Source: Odontesthes bonariensis
Lineage: Eukaryota; Chordata; Actinopteri; Atheriniformes; Atherinopsidae
Assembly: GCF_027942865.1 (NCBI RefSeq)
Contig: NC_134510.1
Coordinates: 5,056,001 to 5,120,000, forward strand
Length of the DNA: 64,000 nt
Direction of reading: 5' to 3'
The translations under genes were made by a program, and so were the position numbers. Below the pieces are notes generated by a model. The model did no database searches. It was not told the origin of the DNA and saw only the letters and a list, made by a program, of their open reading frames with translations. How positions within the stretch are numbered: position 1 is the first letter of the stretch; every line of letters begins with the position of its first letter. Shown piece by piece: positions 19,731 through 31,984 of the stretch.

Positions 19731-22207
19731 CAGGAAAATCACATTTGCGTATGACCAAAAGTACATTTTGAATGAAAAAAAAACTTGTCAAGATATAGAA
19801 CAAAATAATAATAACAAAGATGGTACAGTCCAATGAAGTTTTCAAGATGTTGATGTCCACTGTTGGGAAAAGTTCAAAAGCCTTTGCAGCTTTGTCCTTA
19901 GACTATATCTAATGGCTACATGAACTTTTGCTCAAGCTTGTGTCAAGATTCAGCCTTGATTACAGTTTGAATGTCCAAAATCTTCCTTTAACTTTTTTGT
20001 CAGGACTATTTTTTTTTTCTTCAAATCTTCACAAAAAAAGTTGACAATCACACAAATGGGATCGGAAGAAAAATAATAAAAAAGCAGAAAGCGCTAAACT
20101 AATGCAATTTCAACAGCAGCAAAAGTGGACATAGTACTATAACGAGTGTCAGTGAGCAACATTAAAGTTTCAATCTCTGTATGTGTAAACAGTTTAAGGG
20201 ACTAAAACTTCATTATCTATAGCCTACTAAGACATAGACCGTGGAAGCATAAAGATAACTGACTCAAATCAGCCAGCAGCTCACCTTGCTTAGTGACATA
20301 TCAGCTTCTTTAGAGAAAGCAAGAAGCTGTGCTAATGTTAATGCTAATGCTGAGCAAGTGGGAACAATACAGGACAATGCTGTTCAATGTCTGGATTTAA
20401 TTCAGCAAGTCAATTTTCTATTGCCTTAAAGTATGAAGATAAGATAAAAATAAAATATTCCAATCAAATGAACAAACAAACAAAAGGTGACTTTTGCAAA
20501 TAAAAGCTGATTTACTAATGAAAGCTGTGCAAAAGTGTTCTTGTTAACCAAACTTTTTTAAATCAAATTCCTTAAATTACATTTTTTTTTAATTTATTTA
20601 ATTTTTTTGTTAAAAGACAAGGAACAGAATATAAAAGAGGTAATCCAATTAAACAGTGTTGTGGCAAGAATTCAGTCTGACCTAATACCCAGGTGGTTGG
20701 TAGTGCTCAGCTGACAGAACATGACTAATTCCTCCGGTAATCACATGAACGAAGGTCACTTAAGGAAACTCACACAGGAATACTCAGAAACAGGCACGTC
20801 TTTGCAGCTGCTTTGTCACAAAATGTTTCACAGATGTATATCCTGTTTTCAACCGGGTGGGCAGTGGTTTTTATCTCCAGCCATGTCACCACATCTGCCT
20901 TTCCTCTGCTGTTTACACAAGGGAATGCGGTCAGTTTTTTCTGCTGTATTTCTCTCTCCTTTTTTTCCCAGCACTGCAATTACAGTTAGTCTGTTATTGC
21001 CAAAATGTGGTTTACAGGATGTTGTAGTCTCACTGTGTCCATCTAATCCTTTGTACTCTCTCTGTCAGGTTGGTAAGTCTCTGCTTGATGCTTCACCTGC
21101 GGAAAAACAATAATATATCATTTCACTAAATTCCAGCACTTTTTTGCTGCTAATGTTTAATTAATGCATCATGTATGGTATTTTTCTCAGATATGTTGTA
21201 AAGCTCCTTTAGTTGGACTGAGTTCTTTTGAATTAAGGAAGCACTCTTTGATCTGAGCTATGAATCAGAATTCTTATACAGTAAGTCTGCTGATTGAAGA
21301 TGATTATTTTGAATATACCAAGTTTTAATCTAAAACACTCCTCCCTTGCTGCATAGGCAATTCCCCAGCCGTCTCATTGCATTCAAAGGAGCCACAATAA
21401 ATCCAACAAAAGACACTTTAAAAGTACTTTATAACTTTGCTAACTTATTGTTGGGTTTTAATGCTAAAATATTGGTCAGATGATGTAGATGAAGAAACTA
21501 TTGATCTCAACAAGTACTTAAACAACAGATATTTTTAGTCTTTGTTTTCAGTATGAAACAAAACACCCAACTATGCAAGGTGTTAAATATTCTATTGACA
21601 ATAATAATATCTAAAAAAAAAGTAGAAATATATATTTTTTAAACAGACTGTGTCCATTGGAGCTGAATTCTCAGTCATCACTCTTTTTAAAGTTAAATAC
21701 AAAATTTACAAAAAATATACAGAAATTGTTTAATGAATAGTGTCCAAAAAATATGGCATGGTTTGTGAAATTTGAATAGAAACAAAATGTGATGATTTGC
21801 AAATTATTTCAACCCTATATTTAGATAAAAACAGTACAGTGCAACATACTGAATGTTGAAACTGAGAAATTTCGAAGGCAGCAACATGGCAAAAAAGTGA
21901 AAAAAAAATCAAATAAAATAGAGCACAGGTAACTAACAACCAGCACATCTGCAAAGACTAGCTAAGTAACAATAGAACAAAACAAAAGAGGTGGAAAACC
22001 TCATCAGAAAGATGATGTGTTTCAGATGAGTGGAAATTACCACTGTTAAAAATTGTACAGGCAATAAGGGCAGCTATTTGAAAATAACATTATTGAACAT
22101 AAAAACTGCAAAGGTTGAAGATTGCATCATGATAACTTATCTAATTTAGAGGATACAATTTTTTTTTTAAATCTAAAGGGACAGGGTCAAAAACCAGTAT
22201 GGCCATG
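19731..22207. other. mc2r upstream flank
   Basis: AT-rich, with poly-A/T runs (for example 20581-20610). No gene or firm promoter was recognised. It may hold mc2r 5' exons and control DNA. Confidence 0.4.
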
Positions 22208-22214
22208 ACCTTAA

Positions 22215-23271
22215 AGGGATAGTTCGCCTCTTTTGACATGAAGCTGTATGACATCCCATATTAGCAACATCATTTATGAAAATTGACTTACCCCCTGCTG
22301 CGTCCTGTGAGCCGAGTTCCAGGCGAGTTCCAGGCGAGTTTCAGCGCTGACGAAGGTAGTCCGGCTAGTTGGCTGGGGCTAAACAAATAAAGCGTCTTGC
22401 TTCTCAAAACAATATGCGTTCAAAAGAGTAATACATTTGCATCACAAAATCGTTTTGCATGAAAAAGTCAGACCTCGCATCGCTTGGCGCTATTTTTGCC
22501 TCCCTTGATATCAATGCGTCCAATGTAAACTGTGCAGACCAAAGAGCAGACAGAGCAGTCCCCTGCTTCCGAGCAGTAAACATCGTAACAGGTGCGGCTA
22601 TCGCTAGGTATGAATAAGATTAAGATTAAGATTATGAATAAGATTAAGATAAGATTAAGATTAAGATTAAGATCTGATTTATTGTCATGCATACATGCAT
22701 ACACACATGTCCTCCGCTTTTAACCCATCCAGGTTGGCACCTGTTGACACACACATGCACATGCACAGGGTCACACACTCAGAGACAGATGCCAACCTGG
22801 AGCGGTGGGCAGCTATTTAGCGCCCGAGGAGCATGGGAGTACGGTGCCTTGCTCAAGGGCACCTCGGCCGTGACAAGGAGGTGGACTGACACCCCTCCAG
22901 CTATCAGTTCCACCAGGCGAGAGTGGGAATCAAACCGCCAACCTTCCGGTTATTGGACGACCGACTCTAACCACTGATATCATTGATATCAAGGGAGGCA
23001 AAAATAGCGCCAAGCTATGTGAGGTCTGACTTTTTCATGCAAAACGATTTTGTGATGCAAATGTATTACTCTTTTGAACGCATATTGTTTTGAGAAGCAA
23101 GACGCTTTATTTGTTTAGCCCCAGCCAACTAGCCGGACTACCTTCGTCAACACCAAAACTCGGCTGGAACTCGGCTCACAGGACGCAGCGGGGGGTAAGT
23201 CAATGTTCATAAATGATATTGCTAATATGGGATGTCATACAGCTTCATGTCAAAAGAGGCGAACTATCCCT
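22215..23271. mobile_element. Foldback element with TTAA flanks
   Basis: Arms 22215-22515 and 22982-23271 are inverted repeats of about 290-300 bp beginning AGGGATAGTTCGCCTC. TTAA flanks both ends (22211-22214, 23272-23275), as expected for Kolobok or piggyBac-type insertion. The left arm carries a small extra tandem GAGTTCCAGGC. The loop holds a SINE. Confidence 0.85.
22608..22978 (-). repeat. tRNA-derived SINE in the loop of the foldback element
   Basis: On the minus strand it starts with TCAGTGGTTAGAGTCGGTCG and a B-box-like GGTTTGATTCC (complement at 22925-22935). It then has a CTTGAGCAAGGCACC block and ends with a (TTAATC)n tail at 22608-22676. These are the head, body and tail of a Pol III SINE. 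Confidence 0.8.
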
Positions 23272-23279
23272 TTAAGGTC

Positions 23280-24371
23280 CCCAGGCTGCACAGCTTAGAA
23301 ACACACTTATGGAGTGGAAATCATAACTGGAGCTGAGGACCATATCTGGAAATCATTCTCAGAAAAAACATTCAGAAAAAATGCATTGCATAATATGGGT
23401 CAAAGAAAATAGCTGTCTTCTTTGGGGCTGATTTAAGACATATCCTTTTGAAAAGGGGACTATTCAGCTTGTTATTGGCACATCAGAGCAACACAGATGT
23501 AAACAAACACACATTGCAACTTTTCAGAAATGTGCAGCGGTCATAAAATTCAAGATATGCATATATTTTCGAACAGACAGTAAGATATAACTGTTGTGTT
23601 GTTATATTTTCAGTTAAATATAAAGTTTAAATAATTGTGCAGATCACTGCATTCGGATTCATGTCACAATGTTTTTTGAAAACAAAAATAGAATAAGGAA
23701 AAGATTTTGATTAGAATAAAATCAAAAGCATCGCTGAATGTTAAAGTGATACACTGAAGATCTCTCCTGGCTGCACAGTTATGCTTTACGTGTTTGTGTA
23801 TGCATACAGCACACAGTCCATTTTCAGATGTCATTCAACTTAAGGTCATGTAAACCTTTGGGGGGAATAGTTCAGGGATCTGTTCCATTATTGATTAGTT
23901 GGCAACATGAAACTGAGTTAACTCTCTGAGACCATGCCTGTTTTGTTAATACTTAAATTTTCTCATCGTGTATTTTCTGTAACATTTCTGTGATATTTAG
24001 AAAGTTCTGGTATGGGCTGAGAATGTCTGGCTCACAGTGAGTTTCTTTATCCCAAAGGTTACGGATAAGTTGGGGGCTCTTTACAGACAACTCCCCCGTT
24101 TCTTTTAGGAGCTGGTTTTGTGTATGGATGCCAATACATTACAAGACACAACCTCACAAATATAGGGGGAAAAAACTGCCATAATAAACATAATATTTAA
24201 CTATTTTACTTACCAAGAACCATGATCAACTTTTACATCATGTCTCGGCATCAGTTAAATTAAACAACAATTATGTGCAGACCAAGAGGAAGGAGGGGTT
24301 CCAGGGTATCTAAAACATAAAAGAAACTTGAATTTAATTCAGGCAGGAAACTATTCTTGCCCTTTTGTTTA
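23280..24371. other. Intergenic DNA, nothing recognised
   Basis: No coding frame, inverted repeat or known repeat block was recognised. Confidence 0.45.
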
Positions 24372-24720
24372 GGCAAGGCAAGGCATCTTTATTTATATAG
24401 CGCATTTCATACCACAGGCAACTCAATGTGCTTTACATAAAGACAAGGCATTTAAAAGAACAGCATAAAGCAGCATAAAAACAAGCAATTTAAAGAGAAT
24501 AAAAGAATAGAATAAAAATTAATCACACAGTTAAAAGCAATCAAAGAAGAGGGGAAAAATGAAAAATATAAAACAATTAAGAGGATTTATAGCATTATGC
24601 TTTAAAATTATTTAAAGGAACTCAACCATAAGCACACGGAAAGAGAAATATTTTTAACCTGGATTTAAAAGTGCTTACAGTTGGGGCTGTAAGCACCTTC
24701 GATCTTACTGTTTCACTGTG
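24372..24720 (-). repeat. 5'-truncated L2-like LINE tail, copy 2
   Basis: It shares about 270 bp with 1228-1500. On the minus strand the inner part encodes the end of an L2-like ORF2 (VSTFKSRLKIFLF), then a 3'UTR ending in TTGCCTTGCC repeats. Confidence 0.8.
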
Positions 24721-26701
24721 GAAAGTCCTGTCATTGGCATTACTTAATTTTTTTGGCAACGTATACGCATCCCAAAAAGTAGAACATATGAATTTCTCAA
24801 AAAAAAAACATTATTGTCTTGCACTTTGGTTGACAGACTAAACAATAGAGCAGTTGTTTACAATTTTCCCAGTGTGCACTTTGAATCATACTGAATCCTT
24901 TGGTCAGACTGTGTTTATGATGCAAAGACAGGAAATATCCTTTAAAAACATGAGATTAGGCTCTCAGTTCTGTTGTGTATAGTGCTGTATGTTGTTGCAT
25001 TTAAATTTTCCTTCAAATGTAATTAAGGCCAGGGTTTGATTTGAATTAACCGCTTCCTTTGTAAAATGTTTATGTTTAACATGACCTGAATTCTGGAAGT
25101 CTCAATTGACCTTGGGTTACACCTTTGGAAGCTTATTTGGAAGGCATTCAAGATCAACTGTCCACATGAGAGTTGAGAGAAGCAGCGCCGAGTGAGCCTG
25201 GGAGACAGAATTCAAATCCTATTCTCGCTGCTTCAAAACTTCTTCAAACACAGGGCCAGTCATGTTATTGCCACGATTATTGAACTGTTTAAGAAAGTTT
25301 GACAACTGTCAGAGGTAAGACAATCCAGCAAACAAATCCACTTGCTGCCTATTTTAGTGCATTTGTCCTTGCTCTACAATGAAGGAATTGTTTTTTTTGC
25401 AGGCATGATAATGTCATAAACACAGGAAATCAAATCAGTCATGTCTTCAACACTAACAAAGCAAATCATCCTAAATGTTCGTGTTTTTGTTGTTTTTATG
25501 TCCGTAGGTCTCCAATCCTTTTCCTCTGCTCATGCCCTCTCCAATATGAATGCACACATATCTTATCTATACTTCCTTCCTTGTGCCTTATTACCATTCA
25601 TGCATTGAGTCCTCTTCATTACCTCCAGAACTTCTTCCCTGCATCTTTTTTTAATGCACCAGAGATCAAACAGTTGGGATAACAGGGGCCGACATGCTGT
25701 TGCACTAGTGTCTCTTCCCCGTCTGATTATATGAGACTTCCTTTTACTGCACTTAAGGCAGACAAAAAACCCAAGGCTTTAGGAACAGTTCCAAGAACCA
25801 GAGTTGGAAAGATTATTATTTTTGGATAATTGTTGAATTACAACAGGACTTTTTTCTTTTGCTCCCGGGTCTTTTCATTTTCATCCCAAGATTAGAACAT
25901 TTGCACAAGGGATTTGTTAAGATAGAAAAAAAAAACATCTCTCCAAAGAGTCATTGAAAGATGATCAAGGCAATTTGAATCAGCCAGAAACACTCAAAGT
26001 GGGAGCATTGGTGATAATGGACTGAGTTTACATCTGGATCACATCAAAATATCAGCCCTATCCACCTCTGCTTGTATTTTTCATTACAAGTGGGCCGAGA
26101 GCCGAGGTGTTTTTTCTTATTTCCCTTGAAATAATATTATCTAAAAGAAAATCACTTACTGTAAAGTTTAATGGTTTGCTCTCGTTCTCCTCCTTTTTGT
26201 AGGTTTTAACATGACAGATGGGTTTTCTAATGCAAAAACGCTATGTGATGATTCACCTGAAGTAATGCAAAGCTCCTCTACCATCAACAAGGCAAAGCTG
26301 AAAGTTTCATTTGAGAGTGCTCGCTGAATCCATGATAAGACATTGTAAATGTTAAAGATTTGATAAATGGAAGAATCATGTAAAAACCTTACTTGTTCTC
26401 AATGTGCCGCTGAAAAAACAGCCTCTTCTTTAGAGGCCTTCTCGTGAAGGATTTGTCATATTTTTGCCATTACTTTTGCAGAGCATCTCCATGGAAGGCA
26501 CCAAATGGACCCATGTTCAAGAGTGTTTTTTTTCCTTTTACAGTGGATTGGGTATAAATAGGATGGACAGGACTCTGTTATTCTAGCCCTGAAAGGCTGT
26601 CTCATTGAGGCTGCACTCATGTTATTTTGTCCATTTCTTTGTTATTGCTTTCCATCAATGTCTTCATGTCTGACTACCACAAGGACAGTGACTGTAATGA
26701 A
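24721..26701. other. Intergenic DNA, nothing recognised
   Basis: No supported gene. A TATAAATA at about 26551 has no associated open frame. Confidence 0.4.
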
Positions 26702-26719
26702 TGCCTGTTTGGGCATACA

Positions 26720-26851
26720 TATACATGTGTGTGTATGTGTGTGCGTGCGCGTGTGTATATCACATAAACACACACACCCACACATGCGCGCGCACACACG
26801 CACGCACGCGCACACATACACACATCAACATATATATATATATATATATAT
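26720..26851 (+). repeat. Compound GT/CA/TA microsatellite
   Basis: Alternating (GT)n, (CA)n with CG interruptions, and (TA)n runs. The final TA run supplies the left target site of the hAT element. Confidence 0.95.
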
Positions 26852-26923
26852 GAGGGCTGGGCAACGATTAAAATTTTTAATCTAATTAATCACATGATTT
26901 CCCTGATTAATCACGATTAATCG

Positions 26924-27908
26924 TAGCCTGGCTGACGCGTCCACAATCTCGATGAGATGGTGGTCTGGGAACTAGGTGTGCATTTTCTCGTATTTGAGGC
27001 GTGGTTTACGAATGCCTAGAGCCGTTTATTGGGCACTACGAATGTCTATCAAATGACGTCAGGTATTTCCCATGCTGCTTTGCGCGCGATTCATAGCCAA
27101 TTGTATCACTTATACCAGATGACGACAGAAATTCGACGAGGAAGAAGAAAAAAATGGAAAATAAAAGTAAACTTGCGCTCTAAGCTACTTAAATTGACAA
27201 CAAAGTAGGCCTATATGCTATATTCTACATGAATTTTTATGTTGTAGAGTTGTGAATTTATTTTAATAATGGAGAAATTGAGCAGCCTTGCTTTGTTGTC
27301 TACAGTAGTAGCTCAACCCTCATCTTACTTTGAAGCTCCCAGCTCCCAGAAGTGACGTCGACGTAGCTTTAGCAGCAGAAAAGCTATCAGGCTTGTGTTG
27401 ATGATAATAATAAACTCCTGGACTATGTACAAACTTCCAAATGCATCGTTTTGTGAGTACAGACCATATTTGTACTACTGTAGAAGTTTGGTGTCATGAC
27501 ATGTGATTTTAGTGTGGTAATTTTGGAGATACTGCCAGGGTCCGTTAGCGCTTGTACTAAGCTATTCGGGATAACTCAGTAACTCAGCTGATGTTCAGCC
27601 AAGATCGGAAAAACTTCGGGTGGGCTACTTGGCTGGATGTCACGGTTCAAATGACCCTAGGGTGAATCTACTCCGAAACACTTTCTAAGGCTGCATTGAA
27701 CGGTAACGTTGTGTCCGCTGTCATGTTGAATTAACACTCTACAAGCTTCGGTGTAGCGCATAGACGTCGTCATCGTCTTGCTGCCGCCGCCCCCCCCCGT
27801 TCTGTGATTGGTTCCCAAACTCTGGCAAAAATAAGGGCGGTGGTTTCCAGGCTGACTTTGCAGTGAGAATGAAATCGAGCGCAAAGCAGCATGGGAATTC
27901 CCAGGCTA
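26924..27908. mobile_element. MITE inside the hAT element
   Basis: The ends TAGCCTGG and CCAGGCTA are flanked by the 9-bp direct repeat GATTAATCG (26915-26923 and 27909-27917). Internal segments 27065-27092 and about 27870-27897 are inverted copies of each other. It contains a short poly-C run and no credible gene. Confidence 0.7.
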
Positions 27909-27984
27909 GATTAATCGCATTTGTACGCAAAATCCAAAAATGAATCCAAAAGTAGTGTATAGCTTTTAGTATTTAGTTATTACC

Positions 27985-28482
27985 TCCGCCAAGGAGGTTA
28001 TGTGATCGCCCGAGTTTGTCTGTTGGTTTGTCTGGATGTCTGGATGTTCGTTCGTCTGTTCGTGCTGCAATCTTGCGACCTGCCACAAGGTGGGGCGACC
28101 TCCACAAGGTGGCGCGACCTCAAGGTGCCAAAGCCAAACAGAGCCAAAGCCAGACAGAATGCATAGTGCGCGGATTTACTTGCACGGCAAGCCAGTGTGC
28201 ATAACTGCATATAGCGTAATAATAACGGCGAACACTGCTTCCCGACAGAACACTGCTTCCCGACAAAACATTATAATAATAATAATAATATTAATTAATA
28301 ATAATAATTAATAATGGCGAACACTGCTGTTCAATAATGAATAGGGAGAAGGGAATGCCTCTTCTGCTGACAGCGCCAAAGAACAAGTAGCCCACATCAG
28401 GAACGTATGTCCATACATGGCTCGCTATCCACAGGTAGGTTGGCGGTTGGCGGAGGTCTGCACTCTCTGAGTGCATTTCTAG
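27985..28482 (+). mobile_element. Helitron-like non-autonomous element (tentative)
   Basis: Begins near ACCTCCGCCAAGGAGGT, itself a small palindrome, and ends with the complement TTGGCGGAGGT. A GCACTC-TCT-GAGTGC hairpin (28460-28474) follows, four bases before a terminal CTAG and a T. A hairpin just before CTAG is a Helitron 3' signature. The short terminal inverted repeat suggests the Helentron/Helitron2 type. The 5' boundary is uncertain. Confidence 0.5.
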
Positions 28483-28977
28483 TATTTTAAATGTGCTGAC
28501 ATATGAATGAAAGTGCCATTGCATTTGTATGATTATTACAGGTTTGACATTTCCGTTTCAACTGAAATGCCTTCCGTTTCAACTGAAATCCACAAATATT
28601 TGACATATTGTTGAGTTGTAAATGCATGTGATGTAGTTATCCCATAATATACTCTGTTTGTTGTATTGATCAAGAGTTGTAAGAGTGTGCCTTGTTCATT
28701 TGTGTTATGGTCGTAAAAATTCCTTGTTAGGAATGCGGCCTGAAACTGGATCCCCCTGTCCTGTGTTTTGAGATGTGTTGTAATAGGATACCCTTTTCTT
28801 TGTTTCCTTTCTGGCGACACCCATTTTCCCTAATAAAATAGAGGAGGCGTGAGGAGATGGTCAGAATTGATCAGGACGAAGCTGTGAAAGCTGTCTCCTC
28901 GTTGGTTCTCCTCATGAGTTTAAAAAGTCCTATAACGTCTCTCTCGCTTCTTTATAAATTTGTAGGTATTTGAACCT

Positions 28978-29412
28978 GACACATATGTATATGAGAGGTT
29001 TGACATATGTATATGAGAGGTTTGACATATGTGTATGAGAGGTTTGACATATGTATATGAGAGGTTTGACATATGTATGTGAGAGGTTTGACATATGTGT
29101 ATGAGAGGTTTGACATATGTGTATGAGAGGTTTGACATATGAATATGAGAGGTTTGACATATGTGTATGAGAGGTTTGACATATGTGTATGAGAGGTTTG
29201 ACATATGTGTATGAGAGGTTTGACATATGTATATGAGAGGTTTGACATATGTGTATGAGAGGTTTGACATATGTATATGAGAGGTTTGACATATGTGTAT
29301 GAGGTTTGACATAGTATATGAGAGGTTTGACATATGTGTATGAGAGGTTTGACATATGTATATGAGAGGTCTGACATATGTGTATGAGAGGTTTGACATA
29401 GCTATATCTATA
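28978..29412 (+). repeat. 22-bp minisatellite, about 19-20 units
   Basis: Units follow the pattern TTTGACATATGTGTATGAGAGG with few variants and two short deletions. Because 22 is not a multiple of three and the units lack stops on the minus strand, all three minus frames stay open for 141-159 codons. The resulting SNLSYTYVKPLI-like repeats are not a gene. Confidence 0.95.
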
Positions 29413-30467
29413 TGAGAGAAAGCTTTTCAGTAGTGTTTATGAGAGCTTTTGAGTAGGTTATATAAGAGGTAAATGTTTTCACTAGTTTATGTGAGAGCTT
29501 TTCACTAGTGTTTGTGCAAGGTTTTGAGTATAGTATGTGGAAGAGTTTAATTTCACATGTGTATATGGAAGTTAATTCTGATTTATGTCCCTGGTGGCAC
29601 CTCATACATTTGTGTGAAGTTCTCCCGTTTTTCAAACATGTTGGTTTATTTTCTACCATTTGTTATATTTGTGGTGATTTCAGGGTGTTAGAATTTACTG
29701 CCGTTTTTATTTGGGGCGGATGTAGTAACTTGCCGGATCTTCTTTTTTATGGATGTCGTTGTTTTGACTGGTGAAGCTGAGCTGGTGAGTTAAAGCTATT
29801 TTAGGTAATCCTAGAGAGCTAGCAAGAGAGCTAGCAAGATTCGAAAGTGGCCCCTCCTCTAAGCTCCACCCCCCCTCCCCATTCCGTCAGTGCTTCATCC
29901 AAAGCCGGTAGAACCGCGTGCGCACACGGAGCAGGGAGCCGACAGAGGGGGGCGTGGGCAGAAAGCAGAGGCATCTGATTGGTTTTTTGCAGGCGCTCCA
30001 ATCCTTGGTCAGCTTTTTCTCAGTCCTGCAGCTGCCACAGAGGTCTGATTATTTTCGTCCCTTTTTCTAAATACATCTTATATAGATTTCTCTCAGGATA
30101 GAAGGACCATTTCACCCAGTATTACAAAATGTGTTTCTGAACAGGATTACCAACCATGTCTTTAAGAGATATGTATAAAAAGTGATTGAAACTTTAAAAT
30201 ATACCGTTAAATACCATAAATATGTTTATGTATACGGATTATACAGTGAATGATATGTCCGTGTAATTAATGTTGTGGTTTTGTTTTATATTTGTGTCAT
30301 TTTCAGTTGATTACCTGGCGAACGGCACAGTCAACTGTATAGGTGCTAGTCAGTTTAGCATGTAAAGCATAAATGCTTATACAAAATAAACAGTGATCGG
30401 AGGTCTGAGCTTGAGTGTGACACTGTTTCATCATTTCAGAACACCCTTTACGGTGGGAGTTATTAGG

Positions 30468-30764
30468 CTAAAGTAAATAGTCTAATAAAACCGTACAGCA
30501 TTTGTTGTGCAAACACACTTTTAACATCAGCATCTTTCTGTAGTTTTTATGTAGAAGCCTCGCTCCACTGTCTGTTTCCTTGAATGACTTGCTGCTATCA
30601 GTTGTGTGTTTTGCCTTTAAGTGATATTTTAGACTGGAACTACTACGGTGAGAAGACAATTCAACTTGGCAGTGTTTACAGATGACTTTGGTCCTGTCGA
30701 CTCCGCCGCCTGGAAGAACTTTTAAATGAAAATGGCAGAGTAAAAGTTCCGTACCCTTCTCCAT
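30468..30764 (-). pseudogene. BED zinc-finger remnant of hAT transposase
   Basis: A 98-residue frame containing CKHCQVEL and, 13 residues later, YHLKAKHT, a CX2C...HX4H BED finger used by hAT transposases to bind DNA ends. The frame ends soon after; the RNase H-like catalytic domain and the dimerisation domain are missing from the rest of the element. It is oriented inward from the right end. Confidence 0.75.
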
Positions 30765-30888
30765 GTTTGGTGGATCTGCCGATTACTTTCTTTTCCGGTT
30801 CCGCAGCAGACAGCAACAGACTTTTACAAAATAAAAGCCTGTGAGAAACAGACTTGTACAAAAATAAAATAAATAATAAAACACGGGT

Positions 30889-31090
30889 AGTCCGTGGCGT
30901 AGTGGGTTGAGCAGGCGCCCCATGTACAAGGGGCACCTTGTACAGTCCTCAGCTGCAGCTGGCCCCGGTTCGAGTTCAGCATCAGACGGCCGTGTGCTGC
31001 GTGTCGTTCCCTCTCTCTCTGCCCCCTGCTTCCTGTCTCTCTGAACTTTCCTATCCATTAAAGACACAAAAGCCCCCCCAAAAATTGTTT
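30889..31090 (+). repeat. tRNA-derived SINE
   Basis: The head GTCCGTGGCGTAGTGGGTTG (A-box-like) and GGCCCCGGTTCGAGTTC (B box) are followed by a CCCTCTCTCTCTGCCCCCTG body, ATTAAAGACACAAAAG and an A/T-rich tail. This architecture is common in percomorph fish. It is inserted near the right end of the hAT element. Confidence 0.8.
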
Positions 31091-31212
31091 TTTTTATTTT
31101 TTTTAAAATTAACAAAACAAAAAAAAAAACTGCAGTAATGTGCGATAAAATATTTATCGGCATTAAATAATTAACACGTTAATACGATAATAACGAGTTA
31201 ACTTGCCCAGCC

Positions 31213-31215
<3 letters not shown>

Positions 31216-31276
<61 letters not shown>

Positions 31277-31318
31277 TATAAACACAATTGATATATGTCT
31301 ATATATACATACATATAT
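31216..31318 (+). repeat. (TA)n microsatellite
   Basis: Long TA runs directly right of the hAT element, matching the TA run on its left. Confidence 0.95.
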
Positions 31319-31980
31319 ATGTCACTTTTTTTGTGAAAATATGTGACCCTGTTTAGACGTGGTTGCAGATACACACATGGATGACTCCAGGAACCATGGA
31401 CCCATAGTCATTCTTATCACAGTGGGTTACAGTAACACCTGCAGAAAAGGTATTCAGCGCACGCACATTATGAATCAGTCAGCACACAGGGATGTAGAGT
31501 CACAGCAATATGCTGGTTATATGAGCCTTGTGCATACCTTTTGTTTACAAAAATGACCAGGCTGGTGTCGTATTAATATGTTTAATGAGCATTTAGTACA
31601 GCATTATTATTGGTAACACACAAAGGAAAAATCTTTTCCATCCATACAGTGTCCTGCTCATTTCATGTATGTCTTTCAAACCACCTGTCAGGTTCTCAAG
31701 GGAAAGAGTCCCACCCCAGGTCAGTGTTTCTGTGGAAGGATCGCAGATTGAATTGTTAAGAGGAGGGCAGCAAAGGAGGCTTTTATTGTCAGTGTGTCAG
31801 TTTGGTGCCAGCATGCAATCTAAACACATTCTGTGCCGAAACCATTAGCATTATGCAGACCCCACCGGTGTAATGCTGTCATGCAAGGTAATGCATGACT
31901 AGCAATGTCATTTCATGTCATGTCTATACTTACTCTAGATGGCTTTTAGTACTAGAGTAAGGAGTTATTAAATACCAGAA
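31319..31980. other. Intergenic DNA, nothing recognised
   Basis: No supported gene or repeat structure. Confidence 0.45.
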
Positions 31981-31984
31981 TCTG

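Larger units (their letters stand above)
26852..31215 (-). mobile_element. Decayed BED-finger hAT transposon
   Basis: The left end GAGGGCTGGGCAACGATTAA and the right end TTGCCCAGCCCTG are inverted repeats characteristic of a teleost hAT family. ATATATAT flanks both ends, which is compatible with an 8-bp duplication but sits in TA repeats. AATTAATCACGTTAA-type subterminal motifs occur at both ends. Only the BED-finger part of the transposase remains (30468-30764), and the interior hosts a MITE, a Helitron-like piece, a minisatellite and a SINE. Confidence 0.8.

Noticed and set aside
20721..21113. 130-codon plus-strand frame upstream of mc2r
   Set aside because: Low-complexity composition, no domain, no splice or promoter context; consistent with a chance frame.
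26540..26640. TATAAATA box as a promoter of an unknown gene
   Set aside because: No open frame, splice signals or conserved coding sequence downstream before the microsatellite and hAT element.
27657..28210. Short frames of 60-75 codons around 27.6-28.2 kb
   Set aside because: They fall within MITE and Helitron-like sequence and show no conserved motif.
28920..29412. Regular short repeats resembling a CRISPR array or a repeat protein
   Set aside because: Units are contiguous 22-mers with no unique spacers, in a eukaryotic transposon context. The three open frames follow arithmetically from a stop-free 22-bp unit.
30889..31090. tRNA gene
   Set aside because: A- and B-box-like segments are present but the sequence does not fold as a full tRNA and continues into a SINE body; the same holds for 22608-22978.
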